The notes: generated by a model from the letters alone, not told the origin. Positions 16,482-25,644 are shown, numbered from the stretch's first letter. The stretch: 35,295 nucleotides of DNA from Proteobacteria bacterium UBA1844 (GCA_002338615.1 DDIS01000074.1:1070-36364); one strand, 5' to 3'. Numbers and translations: made by a program.

Positions 16482-16628
16482 ATGATTCGACTGCTAAGCG
16501 CGGCATTGTGCCTGGTATTGCTGTCCGGTTGCACGGCCCTTATGATGGGTGGTGGTGGCGGATACGAACCAGCGCCGGATACGTGTACGGACAAGCAACG
16601 CAGGGACGGCGAGTGTACGGGACACTAG
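16482..16628 (+). CDS. Very small lipoprotein (48 residues)
   Basis: A 48-residue protein with a clear lipoprotein signal peptide, MIRLLSAALCLVLLSGC, with lipobox LLSGC and the modified cysteine at position 17. The mature part is only about 32 residues: TALMMGGGGGYEP, then a polar tail with two cysteines eight residues apart (DTCTDKQRRDGEC). A strong GAGAGGAG site lies just upstream of the ATG at 16482, which is good evidence that it is translated. I do not recognise a family. It is followed 85 bases later by grxD, with a hairpin between them. Confidence 0.75.
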   Translation: MIRLLSAALCLVLLSGCTALMMGGGGGYEPAPDTCTDKQRRDGECTGH

Positions 16629-16643
16629 CCCTTGAAATAGGGC
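16628..16643 (+). terminator. Hairpin after the small lipoprotein gene
   Basis: GCCCT-TGAAAT-AGGGC forms a 5-bp stem directly at the lipoprotein stop codon, between it and grxD. There is no T-run, so it may be a weak terminator, an mRNA-stabilising 3' end or chance. Confidence 0.3.
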
Positions 16644-16713
16644 AGAGCGCCCAAACTCACTGGTAATCGTCATTGTTGTGTCATCAATAGTCGTCAATAA
16701 AACAGGTAGCAAC

Positions 16714-17025
16714 GTGGACATTAACGCCAGAATAGAAGAGCAGCTGAAATCGAACGATGTTCTGCTGTACATGAAAGGTACGCCGGACTTTCCGCAGTGT
16801 GGTTTCTCGGGCCAGACGGTGGCTGCACTGAATGCTGTGGGCAAACCATTCGCTTACGTCAATATTTTCGAGGACCCGGAAGTTCGTGAAGGGCTCAAAG
16901 CTTATTCAAACTGGCCGACTTTTCCACAACTTTACGTAAAGGGAGAGTTGGTCGGCGGCTGCGATATTGTGGTCGAAATGTATCACTCCGGCGAGTTGCA
17001 AAAATTGCTTGGCGCCGACGACTAG
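16714..17025 (+). CDS. grxD: Monothiol glutaredoxin, Grx4 family
   Basis: A Grx4-type monothiol glutaredoxin of 103 residues with the CGFS active site at 29-32 (PQCGFSG). The glutathione-binding blocks LLYMKGTPDFP, NWPTFPQLYVKGELVGGCDIVVEM and the C-terminal YHSGELQKLL are present. The family carries or transfers [2Fe-2S] clusters with glutathione and BolA partners in the cytosol. The frame is open back to a GTG at 16678, but family similarity begins at about DINARIEEQL. The GTG at 16714 has a CAGGTAG site at usable spacing, so I prefer it; the longer form would add 12 residues. Convergent with rnt, 13 bases apart. Confidence 0.94.
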   Translation: MDINARIEEQLKSNDVLLYMKGTPDFPQCGFSGQTVAALNAVGKPFAYVNIFEDPEVREGLKAYSNWPTFPQLYVKGELVGGCDIVVEMYHSGELQKLLGADD

Positions 17026-17038
17026 CCCTGCTCGGCCG

Positions 17039-17668
17039 TCAGGCTGGCTGCAGTGACGCTTCGAAAACTGATCGACAGCGGTTCACAATCAGGCAAAAAA
17101 TATCAGCCGTGATTTCAGCGTCATAGGCTGCTGAATGCGCCGATTCTTCGTCAAAGGCGATGCCGGCTGCTTTTGCAGCGCGCGACAACACGGTTTGCCC
17201 GAATGCCAGTCCGCATAAGGTCGCTGTATCGAAACAGCTAAAAGGGTGAAATGGATTTCTCTTGATACCGGCGCGTGCAATGGCCTCATTCAGGAAACCC
17301 AGATCGAAGTGTGCATTGTGGCCAACGAGAATCGCGCGGCTGCAGTTGTTTTCTCGCACCGCGCGACGAACTTCTCGAAACAACCGGCCCAGGGCATCGC
17401 CTTCCTCAACCGCAGGGCGCAGCGGGTGGTCCGGATCGATGCCGTTGACGGCCAGTGAAGCAAGTTCAATATTCGCACCAGGAAAAGCCTTGACGTGATG
17501 GCGAATTGTTTCGCGACGAACCAGCTCACCGCTGTCATCGAAGCCGACGATTACCGCGCCAATTTCGAGCAGCGCATCGGTCTTGCAGTTGAAGCCGCCA
17601 GTCTCGACATCAACGACCACCGGCAAAAAGCCGCGAAAACGCTCGGACATGGTGATTTCACGGTCCAC
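17039..17668 (-). CDS. rnt: Ribonuclease T (DEDD 3'-5' exoribonuclease)
   Basis: A 209-residue RNase T, the exonuclease that trims tRNA CCA ends and the 3' ends of 5S and 23S rRNA. DEDD residues are visible: D20 and E22 in VVDVETGGF, the third Asp in [10 protein letters not shown], and His/Asp in [13 protein letters not shown]. RNase T marks [13 protein letters not shown] and [27 protein letters not shown] are clear. The GTG at 17668 follows the stop of the aminopeptidase gene without a gap (TAG then GTG), with GGGAG inside that gene's end at good spacing. Translational coupling is therefore likely, and I prefer GTG over the ATG at 17650. Confidence 0.95.
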   Translation of the reverse strand: MDREITMSERFRGFLPVVVDVETGGFNCKTDALLEIGAVIVGFDDSGELVRRETIRHHVKAFPGANIELASLAVNGIDPDHPLRPAVEEGDALGRLFREVRRAVRENNCSRAILVGHNAHFDLGFLNEAIARAGIKRNPFHPFSCFDTATLCGLAFGQTVLSRAAKAAGIAFDEESAHSAAYDAEITADIFCLIVNRCRSVFEASLQPA

Positions 17669-19177
17669 CTAGGCTCCCGCCTCGAGTATTTTCTCGTCGA
17701 GCAGCAGGCTCAATGTGTAATGCACGCCAAAGCCCGTAACTGTACTCGGAATATGTGCGAGTCCACCTTCGTTTTCGCCTGCACTAAGATCGATATGGAT
17801 CCACGGCGTATCATGTTCTACAAATTCGGCGAGGAAACTTGCCGCGAGAATATGGTCCCCGGTACCTTTGACAGAACATTGCTTGAGGTCCGCAACATCG
17901 CTTTTCAGTTCGTCCATGAACTCCTTGCCAATCGGAAAGGGCCAGACTCGCTCGCCACTCACCTGTCCGGTTCGCTTTAATCGTGGATGCCATTCGGCGC
18001 GATTGCTGAAGACTCCACTGTAATGCGTGGTGATCGCTCCGATGCAGGATCCGGTCAGTGTTGCAAAATCGACAATCAGCTTTGGTTTGTCACGACTCGC
18101 GAACACGAGCGTGTCGGCAAGCACCATGCGGCCCTCGGCATCTGTATGAATAGTTTGTATGGTCTTGCCGTTCGCGGCGGTAACGATGTCGCGCGATTTG
18201 TAGGCCTCCGGACCTATGCGGTTCTCGGTGATGGCCAACCAGCAATCGACGGCGTAGGGCAAGCCGAGTTCGGTCATTGCAAGGAGTGTTCCCAGCGCTA
18301 CGGCGCTGCCTTGCATGTCGGCATGCATGTTCAACATGGACTGAAATGGTTTCAGGTTCGTGCCACCGGTATCGAAAATAATGCCTTTGCCCACCAGGCT
18401 GAGATCCACGCTTGCGGTTTTTTTGCCCGGCCGTGAGCGCAGGCGAACGATACAGGCGCTGTCATTCTGGTTTCCTTGGGCGACCGCAAGGAATGCACCC
18501 GCACCGGATTTCCTGAGTTCCTTGAGTGAATAACGCTTGTAGTGCCAGCCATGATGATCGGCCAGGGACTTCAGAATGTCGGTATACGCGATCGCGTCCA
18601 GCTTGTTTGGCGGCATACACGTTAACCAGCGCGCAAGATTGTTGCCGTTTGCTTCGGCTTGCACGCGGCTGATGTCAATGCGTTCTGCAAGACCAAGCAG
18701 CACAATGTCATGCGCAGGTTTTGGCTTGGGCTGACTCTTGTAGGCGGGCATGTGGAAAGAGGCGGCAAGAGCTGCCGCGAGCATGCGTTTTGTAATGCTC
18801 GCCTGCTGAACACTATCGAAGCCCGCCACGAAAATGCCGAGCCGAATTCCTGTTTCTTTACTTGCGACTGCAACCAGTTTGCGTGCGAGTGTCAATTGCT
18901 GAAACGCACTTGCGTCCGCTGCGATTTTGCCGCCAACGACCAGTGTTTGCCGTTGGTTGTTGAGCCGGGAGTGCAGTAACACCGCCGAGTCTTGCGGCAT
19001 TTTCTTCGCAGCCGCTTGTAATCTGGTACCTTCTGGCAATAACTTCCAGGCAGAAGAACCTGCCGGATCCGGCACTACAAGCAACAGTTGGTCAAGGTTT
19101 ACGAGTGATTTGCTGCTTATGCGCCCGGTATGCTGGGAAACGGGTATTGTCGGCGAGTCATTGAGTAGTGCGTGCAT
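17669..19177 (-). CDS. M17 leucyl aminopeptidase family protein
   Basis: A 502-residue M17 metallo-aminopeptidase that removes N-terminal amino acids from peptides using two metal ions. The catalytic half holds VGKGIIFDTGG, NLKPFQSMLNMHADMQGSA, and HTDAEGRMVLADTLVF. All metal-binding and catalytic positions (Lys, Asp, Asp, Asp, Glu, plus catalytic Lys and Arg) are present. NLARWLTCMPPNKL matches the conserved NPP-type motif in altered form (MPPN). The N-terminal half is divergent from PepA. This is the 'leucyl aminopeptidase family protein' form rather than classic PepA/CarP, and DNA binding should not be assumed. The ATG at 19177 has a distant AGGA. It is directly coupled to rnt. Confidence 0.93.
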   Translation of the reverse strand: MHALLNDSPTIPVSQHTGRISSKSLVNLDQLLLVVPDPAGSSAWKLLPEGTRLQAAAKKMPQDSAVLLHSRLNNQRQTLVVGGKIAADASAFQQLTLARKLVAVASKETGIRLGIFVAGFDSVQQASITKRMLAAALAASFHMPAYKSQPKPKPAHDIVLLGLAERIDISRVQAEANGNNLARWLTCMPPNKLDAIAYTDILKSLADHHGWHYKRYSLKELRKSGAGAFLAVAQGNQNDSACIVRLRSRPGKKTASVDLSLVGKGIIFDTGGTNLKPFQSMLNMHADMQGSAVALGTLLAMTELGLPYAVDCWLAITENRIGPEAYKSRDIVTAANGKTIQTIHTDAEGRMVLADTLVFASRDKPKLIVDFATLTGSCIGAITTHYSGVFSNRAEWHPRLKRTGQVSGERVWPFPIGKEFMDELKSDVADLKQCSVKGTGDHILAASFLAEFVEHDTPWIHIDLSAGENEGGLAHIPSTVTGFGVHYTLSLLLDEKILEAGA

Positions 19178-19349
19178 GCGAATGAGTATCCTGCCTTACG
19201 CTTGACCCAGTTGGTGCAATACCGGAACATTGCCGTCCCAGAGACAGCTTCCTGGCCATTGCGAACGAGCCGTGATCCTAGCAGGACACTTGTCTTTAAG
19301 CACGCAATGAGCGCCAGTGATTGCTAGCGTTACGGCTTATGGACTTGCT

Positions 19350-22013
19350 ATGACAGATTTCAACCTTTACGACGACATCGACCCGACCGAAACGGGTGAA
19401 TGGCTGGAGTCGATCGATTCGGTCCTGTTGCAACATGGACCCGGGCGCGCACATTTTCTGCTCAACAAAATGATCGACTTCGCACGTCGATCGGGCGCCT
19501 ATCTGCCGTACAGCCCAAATACGGCGTACGTCAATACCATTTCCACCGGCCGCCAGCCGGAGTACCCGGGCGATCGAACGCTGGAGCGCCGCATCGAGGC
19601 CTACCTGCGCTGGAACGCGATGGCCATGGTGGTGCGGGCCAATCGCGTCAGTACTGAATACGGTGGGCACCTTGCAAGTTACGCGTCCTCCGCCACCTTG
19701 TACGAGGTGGGTTTCAATCATTTCTGGCGCGGTGTGAGCGAAAAACACGGCGGCGACCTGATCTTCACCCAGGGCCATTCCGCCCCCGGCATGTATGCGC
19801 GGGCATACCTGGAGGGCCGGCTTGATGAGTCGCAGCTGGCCCAGTTCCGCCAGGAAGTTGGCGGCGGCGGACTGTCCTCGTATCCGCATCCCTGGCTGAT
19901 GCCTGATTTCTGGCAATTCCCGACGGTGTCGATGGGACTCGGGCCCATGATGGCGATCTACCAGGCACGTTTTATGCGTTACATGGAACACCGTGGTATG
20001 TCGCCGCCTTCCGATCGCAAGGTCTGGGCGTTTCTTGGCGACGGTGAAATGGATGAGCCCGAATCAATGGGTGCAATCACGATGCCCGTGCGCGAGGGAC
20101 TCGACAATCTCGTCTTTGTCGTCAACTGCAACCTGCAACGCCTCGACGGACCGGTACGTGGCAATGGCAAGATCATCCAGGAACTCGAAGCGGCGTTCCA
20201 GGGCGCAGGCTGGAATGTCGTCAAAGTGATTTGGGGTTCCCGCTGGGATCCGCTGCTTAGCCAGGACCATTCCGGGCATTTGCGGCAGTTGATGGAAGAA
20301 ACGGTTGACGGCGAGTACCAGGTATACCGGGCACGGGACGGCGCCTACGTACGCGAAAAATTCTTCGGCAAGGATCCGGACACGCTCGAAATGGTTGCGA
20401 ACATGTCCGACGAGGATGTCTGGCGATTGAATCGCGGTGGCCATGACTCCCGGAAAGTCTATGCGGCCTATGACGCGGCGATGCGGCACAAAGGACAACC
20501 GACCATCATTCTTGCGAAGACTGTGAAAGGATTCGGGCTCGGCCGGGCTGGCGAAGGCCAGAACACGGCGCACCAGGCGAAGAAAATGGATCTGGATGCT
20601 CTGCGTCAATTCCGGGACCGGTTCAATATTCCGATAACGGACAAAGCGCTCGACGACATTCCTTTTTGCAGGCCGCCGAAGGACAGTGCGGAAAATGAGT
20701 ACCTGCACGAACGCCGTAACGCGCTCGGTGGCTACCTGCCGAAACGACGCTCACGATCCACCGCATTACCGGTTCCGGAACTCGATGCATTCAAGACGCA
20801 ACTGGAAGGCACGGGCGAGCGCGAGGCATCAACAACGATGGCGTTCGTTCGCATTCTGAATACGCTGTTACGCGACAAGAAAATAGGCAAACACGTCGTC
20901 CCCATCGTGCCGGATGAGGCGCGTACCTTCGGTATGGAGGGCATGTTCCGGCAGATAGGCATCTACTCGTCCAAAGGGCAGCTGTATGAGCCCGAAGATG
21001 CGGGCGAACTCATGTACTACCGCGAGGACAAGAAAGGCCAGATGATCATGGAAGGCATCAACGAGGCCGGCGCTCACTGCTCCTGGTCGGCTGCCGGTAC
21101 TTCCTACTCCAATCACAACGTACCGATGATACCGTTCTTCATCTATTACTCGATGTTCGGTTTTCAGCGTATCGGTGATTTTATCTGGGCCGGCGGCGAC
21201 CAGAAGGCGCGCGGCTTCCTGATCGGCGCAACGGCAGGCCGCACCACGCTCGCGGGGGAGGGACTGCAACATCAGGATGGACACAGCCTGGTGGCAGCGT
21301 CTACCGTGCCGAACTGTATTTCCTATGATCCGACCTACGCCTACGAACTGGCCGTCATCATCCAGGACGGTTTGCGCCGCATGATGGGCGAACAGGAAAA
21401 CGTGTTCTATTACATTACCTGCATGAATGAAAACTATGTGCATCCGGCCATGCCCGACGGTGTTGAGGAAGGCATTCTCAGGGGCATGTACTTGTTACAG
21501 GAAGGTGGTCAGGGGAAAATTCGTGTGCAGCTCATGGGTTCGGGTACGATCCTGCGCGAGGTGCTGGCAGCGGCGGAGCTATTGCAACAGGACTTTGATA
21601 TTCCGAGCGACGTCTGGTCGGTCACGAGCTTCAACGAATTGCGCAGGGATGGGCTCTCGGTAGAGCGCTGGAATCAGCTGCATCCGGGTATGGCACCGCG
21701 GAAGAGTTTTGTGGAGGCTTCTTTGCAAGGCAGACCCGGGCCATTCGTCGCAGCGACCGACTACATGAAAATCGTGCCGGACCAGATTCAGCGCTGGGTG
21801 CCTGGCACCTTCGTTTCCTTGGGTACCGATGGCTATGGCCGCAGCGACAGGCGCACGGCGCTACGGCAGCATTTTGAAGTTGACCGGCACTTCGTTGCGG
21901 TGTTGGCCCTGAAAGCTTTGGCCGATGATGGCGTGCTCGACCAGAAGACCGTCAAAGCGGCCATTGAAAAATACGAGATTGACCCGGATCGGCCCGATCC
22001 GGTCACTCTGTAG
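19350..22013 (+). CDS. aceE: Pyruvate dehydrogenase E1 component, homodimeric type
   Basis: An 887-residue homodimeric E1, which decarboxylates pyruvate with thiamine diphosphate and reductively acetylates the lipoyl groups of E2. The ThDP motif GDGEMDEPES begins at residue 230 and continues to NCNLQRLDGPVRGNGKI, almost as in E. coli. The signatures MEGINEAGAHCSWSAAGTSYS and GEGLQHQDGHSL are also present. The frame is open to a GTG at 19317, but the ATG at 19350 (MTDFNLYDDIDPTETGEW) matches the family start. The ribosome binding site is weak in both cases. First gene of aceE-aceF-lpd. The 172-base region upstream shows no PdhR-like site that I could recognise. Confidence 0.97.
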   Translation: MTDFNLYDDIDPTETGEWLESIDSVLLQHGPGRAHFLLNKMIDFARRSGAYLPYSPNTAYVNTISTGRQPEYPGDRTLERRIEAYLRWNAMAMVVRANRVSTEYGGHLASYASSATLYEVGFNHFWRGVSEKHGGDLIFTQGHSAPGMYARAYLEGRLDESQLAQFRQEVGGGGLSSYPHPWLMPDFWQFPTVSMGLGPMMAIYQARFMRYMEHRGMSPPSDRKVWAFLGDGEMDEPESMGAITMPVREGLDNLVFVVNCNLQRLDGPVRGNGKIIQELEAAFQGAGWNVVKVIWGSRWDPLLSQDHSGHLRQLMEETVDGEYQVYRARDGAYVREKFFGKDPDTLEMVANMSDEDVWRLNRGGHDSRKVYAAYDAAMRHKGQPTIILAKTVKGFGLGRAGEGQNTAHQAKKMDLDALRQFRDRFNIPITDKALDDIPFCRPPKDSAENEYLHERRNALGGYLPKRRSRSTALPVPELDAFKTQLEGTGEREASTTMAFVRILNTLLRDKKIGKHVVPIVPDEARTFGMEGMFRQIGIYSSKGQLYEPEDAGELMYYREDKKGQMIMEGINEAGAHCSWSAAGTSYSNHNVPMIPFFIYYSMFGFQRIGDFIWAGGDQKARGFLIGATAGRTTLAGEGLQHQDGHSLVAASTVPNCISYDPTYAYELAVIIQDGLRRMMGEQENVFYYITCMNENYVHPAMPDGVEEGILRGMYLLQEGGQGKIRVQLMGSGTILREVLAAAELLQQDFDIPSDVWSVTSFNELRRDGLSVERWNQLHPGMAPRKSFVEASLQGRPGPFVAATDYMKIVPDQIQRWVPGTFVSLGTDGYGRSDRRTALRQHFEVDRHFVAVLALKALADDGVLDQKTVKAAIEKYEIDPDRPDPVTL

Positions 22014-22031
22014 AACACCGAGGAGAATCGC

Positions 22032-23699
22032 GTGGCAAAAAGCATTGACCTCGTGGTGCCGGATCTTGGTGATTTCAGCGACGTTGAGATCATTGAAATC
22101 CTGGTCGCAAGCGGCGACAAGGTCGAGCGCGAAGACGGTCTGATTACTCTCGAAACGGACAAGGCTGCACTGGACCTGCCAGCACCCGAGAGTGGTGTCA
22201 TAGAAAGTATCTCGGTCGAAGTCGGCGGTACGGTTTCGTCCGGCGATGTTATCGGGACGATGTCGGTTGAAAGTGGTGACGCTGCGGAGAGCAAACCGGT
22301 GCCCGTTGAGGAACGAACCGGCGACACCACTGTTCTGGCAGAGAACGGGATGGACGAGAGCAAACCGGCGGCTGAACAGACACTGGTCGTCCCTGAGCTT
22401 GGCGATTTCGAAGATGTCGAAATTATCGAGGTTCATATCGCGCCCGGTGATTCAATTGCGGTTGAAGATTCGCTGATTACTCTCGAAACGGATAAAGCCG
22501 CGCTTGACGTGCCGGCGGTCGCGGCGGGTACGATCAGGAAAGTGCTGGTGAAAGTCGGCGAGAGAGTTTCCTCGGGTTCACCGATTGCGTTGATCGAACG
22601 ATCAGCAGGTACGGTTGATCCGCCGGCATCGCCGGGGAAAAGTGATTCGCCAGAATCAGTCAAACCTGCGTCGACGCCTGCAACCGAATCGTCGAGCAGA
22701 CCCGCGCCGCCGGTTTCGCCAGCCACGGTACCGGCACGGCCCATGAAGGGAGATACGCGGCACCAGTTACCGCCTATTAACGAGGCAGGCTTCTCGAGAG
22801 CCCACGCAAGCCCTTCGGTGCGCAAACTCGCCCGCGAACTCGGCGTAGACCTTGCTCAGGTGCGCGGCAGCGGCGCCAAGAACCGGATACTCAAGGACGA
22901 CGTAAAAGCTTTTGTGAAAGCGATCCTTACAGGTCAACGCGCCGAGGGTGGCAGTGCGTTGCCGAAAACACCCAGCGTGGATTTTGCAAAATTCGGTGAA
23001 ATAGAAGTCGAGCCACTATCCCGCATTCAGAAAATTGCGGGGCCACGTCTGCAGGCAAGCTGGATCAATATTCCACATGTAACGCAGCACGACGAGGCGG
23101 ATATTACCGGGCTGGAGGCCAGGCGACAGGAACTCAAAGGTCCGGCCAAAGAAAAGGGCATCTCGCTGACACCACTGGCATTCATTCTGAAAGCCTGTGT
23201 AGCGGCGTTGGCGGAATTTCCGCGTGTCAATTCGTCTCTCTCGGATGATGGCGAAGGTCTCGTCGTCAAAAAATATTGCCACCTCGGTTTCGCCGCGGAT
23301 ACGGACCAGGGGCTGATGGTGCCGGTGATCCGCGATGCGGACAAGAAAGATGTTTATGAAATTGCAACCGAGCTTGCAGAACTTTCGTCGGCGGCGCGCG
23401 ATGGCAAGCTGAAAATGGCACAGATGCAGGGCGCTACGTTTACAGTTTCGAGCCTCGGTGGAATAGGCGGTACCGCGTTCACGCCGATCGTCAACGCGCC
23501 GGAAGTTGCCATTCTCGGTGTGTCACGTTCGATCCTGAGACCCGTGTGGGATGGCCGGAAATTTGAGCCACGTTTGATGCTGCCGCTGTCGCTGTCCTAC
23601 GATCACCGGGTTATCGACGGTGCGATGGCAGTGCGCTTTACGACCTATCTCGGCAAAGCACTGGGCGATGTCGATACATTGCTGCAGGCTATACCCTAG
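22032..23699 (+). CDS. aceF: Dihydrolipoamide acetyltransferase (PDH E2) with two lipoyl domains
   Basis: A 555-residue E2 that transfers acetyl groups from lipoyl arms to CoA and forms the core of the complex. Lipoyl domains 1 and 2 carry ETDKAALD motifs with lipoylated K44 and K155. A Pro/Ser/Ala-rich linker (about 190-250) is followed by the peripheral-subunit-binding domain (about 258-296, SPSVRKLARELGVDLAQVRGSGAKNRILKDDV). The catalytic domain ends with DHRVIDG (H525, D529). The GTG at 22032 has GAGGAGA upstream, 18 bases after the aceE stop. The two lipoyl modules share exact DNA repeats (see repeat entries), suggesting duplication or gene conversion. The stop overlaps the lpd start by one base. 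Confidence 0.97.
   Translation: MAKSIDLVVPDLGDFSDVEIIEILVASGDKVEREDGLITLETDKAALDLPAPESGVIESISVEVGGTVSSGDVIGTMSVESGDAAESKPVPVEERTGDTTVLAENGMDESKPAAEQTLVVPELGDFEDVEIIEVHIAPGDSIAVEDSLITLETDKAALDVPAVAAGTIRKVLVKVGERVSSGSPIALIERSAGTVDPPASPGKSDSPESVKPASTPATESSSRPAPPVSPATVPARPMKGDTRHQLPPINEAGFSRAHASPSVRKLARELGVDLAQVRGSGAKNRILKDDVKAFVKAILTGQRAEGGSALPKTPSVDFAKFGEIEVEPLSRIQKIAGPRLQASWINIPHVTQHDEADITGLEARRQELKGPAKEKGISLTPLAFILKACVAALAEFPRVNSSLSDDGEGLVVKKYCHLGFAADTDQGLMVPVIRDADKKDVYEIATELAELSSAARDGKLKMAQMQGATFTVSSLGGIGGTAFTPIVNAPEVAILGVSRSILRPVWDGRKFEPRLMLPLSLSYDHRVIDGAMAVRFTTYLGKALGDVDTLLQAIP
22140..22159 (+). repeat. Direct repeat copy 1 in lipoyl domain 1
   Basis: The 20 bases here, coding for LITLETD around the lipoylation site, recur identically at 22473-22492. 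Synonymous positions are also identical, pointing to recent duplication or conversion between the two lipoyl modules of aceF. A 13-base linker repeat (GAGAGCAAACCGG) likewise occurs at 22287-22299 and 22356-22368. Confidence 0.8.
22473..22492 (+). repeat. Direct repeat copy 2 in lipoyl domain 2
   Basis: Identical 20-base match to 22140-22159, at the same place within the second lipoyl domain. The corresponding part of the lpd lipoyl domain (near 23819) is clearly related at protein level but not identical in DNA. Confidence 0.8.
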
Positions 23700-25564
23700 T
23701 GTCGGGTCCGGGAACGATAAAACTACGTGTGCCGGAGCTCGGCGATTTCAAAGATGTCGAGGTAATCGAAATCCTGGTGCAGCCCGGCGATGAGGTGTCG
23801 ATCGAGGATCCGCTCCTGACCCTTGAGACCGATAAAGCCTCGCTCGATGTACCTGCATCCGATGCCGGCACGGTCATTTCGGTTGACGTAGCGGTTGGCG
23901 ACAGAATCAATTCCGGTGACGCCATCGTAACCATCGAGACAGCGTCTGCTGTGAGTAGCAGCACCGACAGTGACTCCCCAGCCGAACCGGAGGAGACCGG
24001 CGAAGACGAAGCGGTCACGACGCGGGTGATGTCCCGCGAGGAAGTGGCGATTGCGACAGGCGCCAAGCCCCGCACCGGGTCCGCTGCTGCGGACGCTTCG
24101 GCTCCGCATGTCGACGATGAAAAGAAGCCCGAAGAGCCGGCTGCGAGATCGATACTGGCTACGCACAAGGCGCAACTGGTTGTGATCGGCGCCGGACCCG
24201 GCGGCTACACCGCAGCATTCCGCGCAGCCGACCTTGGTATGGATGTACTGCTGGTCGAGCGCTGGCCGATGCTCGGCGGCGTGTGCCTGAATGTCGGCTG
24301 TATTCCTTCGAAAGCCTTGTTGCATGCTGCAAAAGTTATCGATGATGCGGCCGCGATGGCGGTGCACGGGGTGCAGTTCGGTGCGCCGGAGGTTGACGCA
24401 AACAAACTCGGCGCATGGAAGAATAATGTCGTTGAGCGGCTGGTTGGTGGATTGACGCATCTTGCCAAGCAGCGAAAGGTTCGGGTAGTTCACGGCCATG
24501 CGCAGTTCGCGTCGGCAAATCGCCTGGTGCTCGACAGTGGCGATACGATTGCGTTTGAGCGCTGCATCATTGCGGCGGGTTCGGAACCGGCTATGTTGCC
24601 AGGGCTCCCGAATGACCCGCGAATTATTGATTCGACGGGCGCACTGGCACTTGAATCAATACCAGGCACTCTGCTAGTGGTGGGTGGTGGCATTATCGGT
24701 CTCGAGATGGCCTGTGTATATGCAGCACTCGGCAGCGAGGTCAGTGTCGTGGAACTGACCAACTCGCTGATGCCGGGTACGGACCCTGATTTGCTGCGGC
24801 CGTTCCTGAAAATTGTGAAACCACGTTACAAGGCCATCATGACTGGGACCAAAGTCACTGGCATGCAGCCAATCAAAGCAGGTATTGAAGTCGCATTCGA
24901 TGGCAAAGACGGACCGTCCAGCGCGCTGTTCGACAAGGTGTTGATAGCCGTCGGGCGTCGCGCGAACGGCGATAAGCTCGCTGCGGAGAAAGCGGGCATC
25001 GAGGTCGATAAACGCGGCATTATCGCGGTTGACAGGCAGATGCGCACCAACATACCGCATATCTTCGCGGTCGGCGATCTTGCTGGTGGTCCCATGCTTG
25101 CGCATAAAGCGACGCACGAGGCGAAGGTTGCGGCGGAAGTGGCCGCAGGCGAGAAGTCATATTTCGATGCTCGCTGCATACCATCGGTGGCTTACACGGA
25201 TCCCGAAATTGCGTGGACCGGCCTCACCGAAACTGAGGCGAAAGAGCAGGGCGTCGACTATGAGAAAACGTCGATTCCGTGGGCGGCGAGCGGCCGCGCG
25301 CTGTCACTGGGCCGCGACGAGGGATTTACCAAACTTCTGTTTGACAAGAAAACCGGCCAGGTACTCGGCGGCGCAATCGTGGGGCCGAATGCTGGCGATC
25401 TGATTACAGAAGTCAGCCTCGCGATCGAAATGGGTGCCGATGCAGAGGACATCAGCCTGACCATCCATCCGCACCCGACTTTGTCCGAAACGGTTGCATT
25501 TGCGGCCGAAGCGTTTGCAGGCACGCTGACGGATCTATACCTGCCCAGAAAGAAGTCGGGCTGA
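23699..25564 (+). CDS. lpd: Dihydrolipoamide dehydrogenase (PDH E3) with N-terminal lipoyl domain
   Basis: A 621-residue E3. Residues about 1-82 form a lipoyl domain (ETDKASLDVPA, K46), followed by an acidic/Ala linker (about 83-155). The flavoprotein starts at about 158: FAD motif VVIGAGPGGYTAAFRAADLG, redox cysteines C196 and C201 (CLNVGCIPSK), NAD-binding LLVVGGGIIGLEMA, and the catalytic HPHPTLSE near the end (H592, E597). It reoxidises dihydrolipoamide with NAD+. Lipoyl-fused E3 enzymes are known in Neisseria, Cupriavidus and other proteobacteria. The GTG at 23699 overlaps the aceF stop (TAGTG), so translation is probably coupled. A stem-loop follows the stop. Confidence 0.97.
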   Translation: MSGPGTIKLRVPELGDFKDVEVIEILVQPGDEVSIEDPLLTLETDKASLDVPASDAGTVISVDVAVGDRINSGDAIVTIETASAVSSSTDSDSPAEPEETGEDEAVTTRVMSREEVAIATGAKPRTGSAAADASAPHVDDEKKPEEPAARSILATHKAQLVVIGAGPGGYTAAFRAADLGMDVLLVERWPMLGGVCLNVGCIPSKALLHAAKVIDDAAAMAVHGVQFGAPEVDANKLGAWKNNVVERLVGGLTHLAKQRKVRVVHGHAQFASANRLVLDSGDTIAFERCIIAAGSEPAMLPGLPNDPRIIDSTGALALESIPGTLLVVGGGIIGLEMACVYAALGSEVSVVELTNSLMPGTDPDLLRPFLKIVKPRYKAIMTGTKVTGMQPIKAGIEVAFDGKDGPSSALFDKVLIAVGRRANGDKLAAEKAGIEVDKRGIIAVDRQMRTNIPHIFAVGDLAGGPMLAHKATHEAKVAAEVAAGEKSYFDARCIPSVAYTDPEIAWTGLTETEAKEQGVDYEKTSIPWAASGRALSLGRDEGFTKLLFDKKTGQVLGGAIVGPNAGDLITEVSLAIEMGADAEDISLTIHPHPTLSETVAFAAEAFAGTLTDLYLPRKKSG

Positions 25565-25572
25565 TAACGGCG

Positions 25573-25603
25573 ACCAACAGGTGGCGAGCACCGCGACGTT
25601 GGT
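25573..25603 (+). terminator. Stem-loop after lpd
   Basis: ACCAAC (25573-25578) pairs with GTTGGT (25598-25603), and an inner GGTG/CACC stem (25580-25583, 25589-25592) closes a five-base loop. It sits nine bases after the lpd stop and before the transporter gene. No T-run follows, so it may be a partial terminator or a processing hairpin separating the pdh mRNA from the next gene. Confidence 0.35.
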
Positions 25604-25644
25604 AGTTTGAGAAATACGGGCTGTTCGTGCCGGCGGGGAATCCA

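Noticed and set aside
16482..16628. Small lipoprotein as the missing BufA precursor
   Set aside because: It has a lipobox rather than a cleavable secretory signal, only two cysteines in the mature tail, does not match the BufA cysteine pattern, and lies about 13 kb from the MNIO gene.
20064..20708. Minus-strand ORF of 214 codons inside aceE, and similar ones at 19296-19991 and 20868-21443
   Set aside because: Opposite to a fully conserved aceE; they reflect codon bias of the sense gene.
23723..24499. Minus-strand ORF of 258 codons inside lpd
   Set aside because: Antisense to the lipoyl and FAD domains of lpd; no family features.
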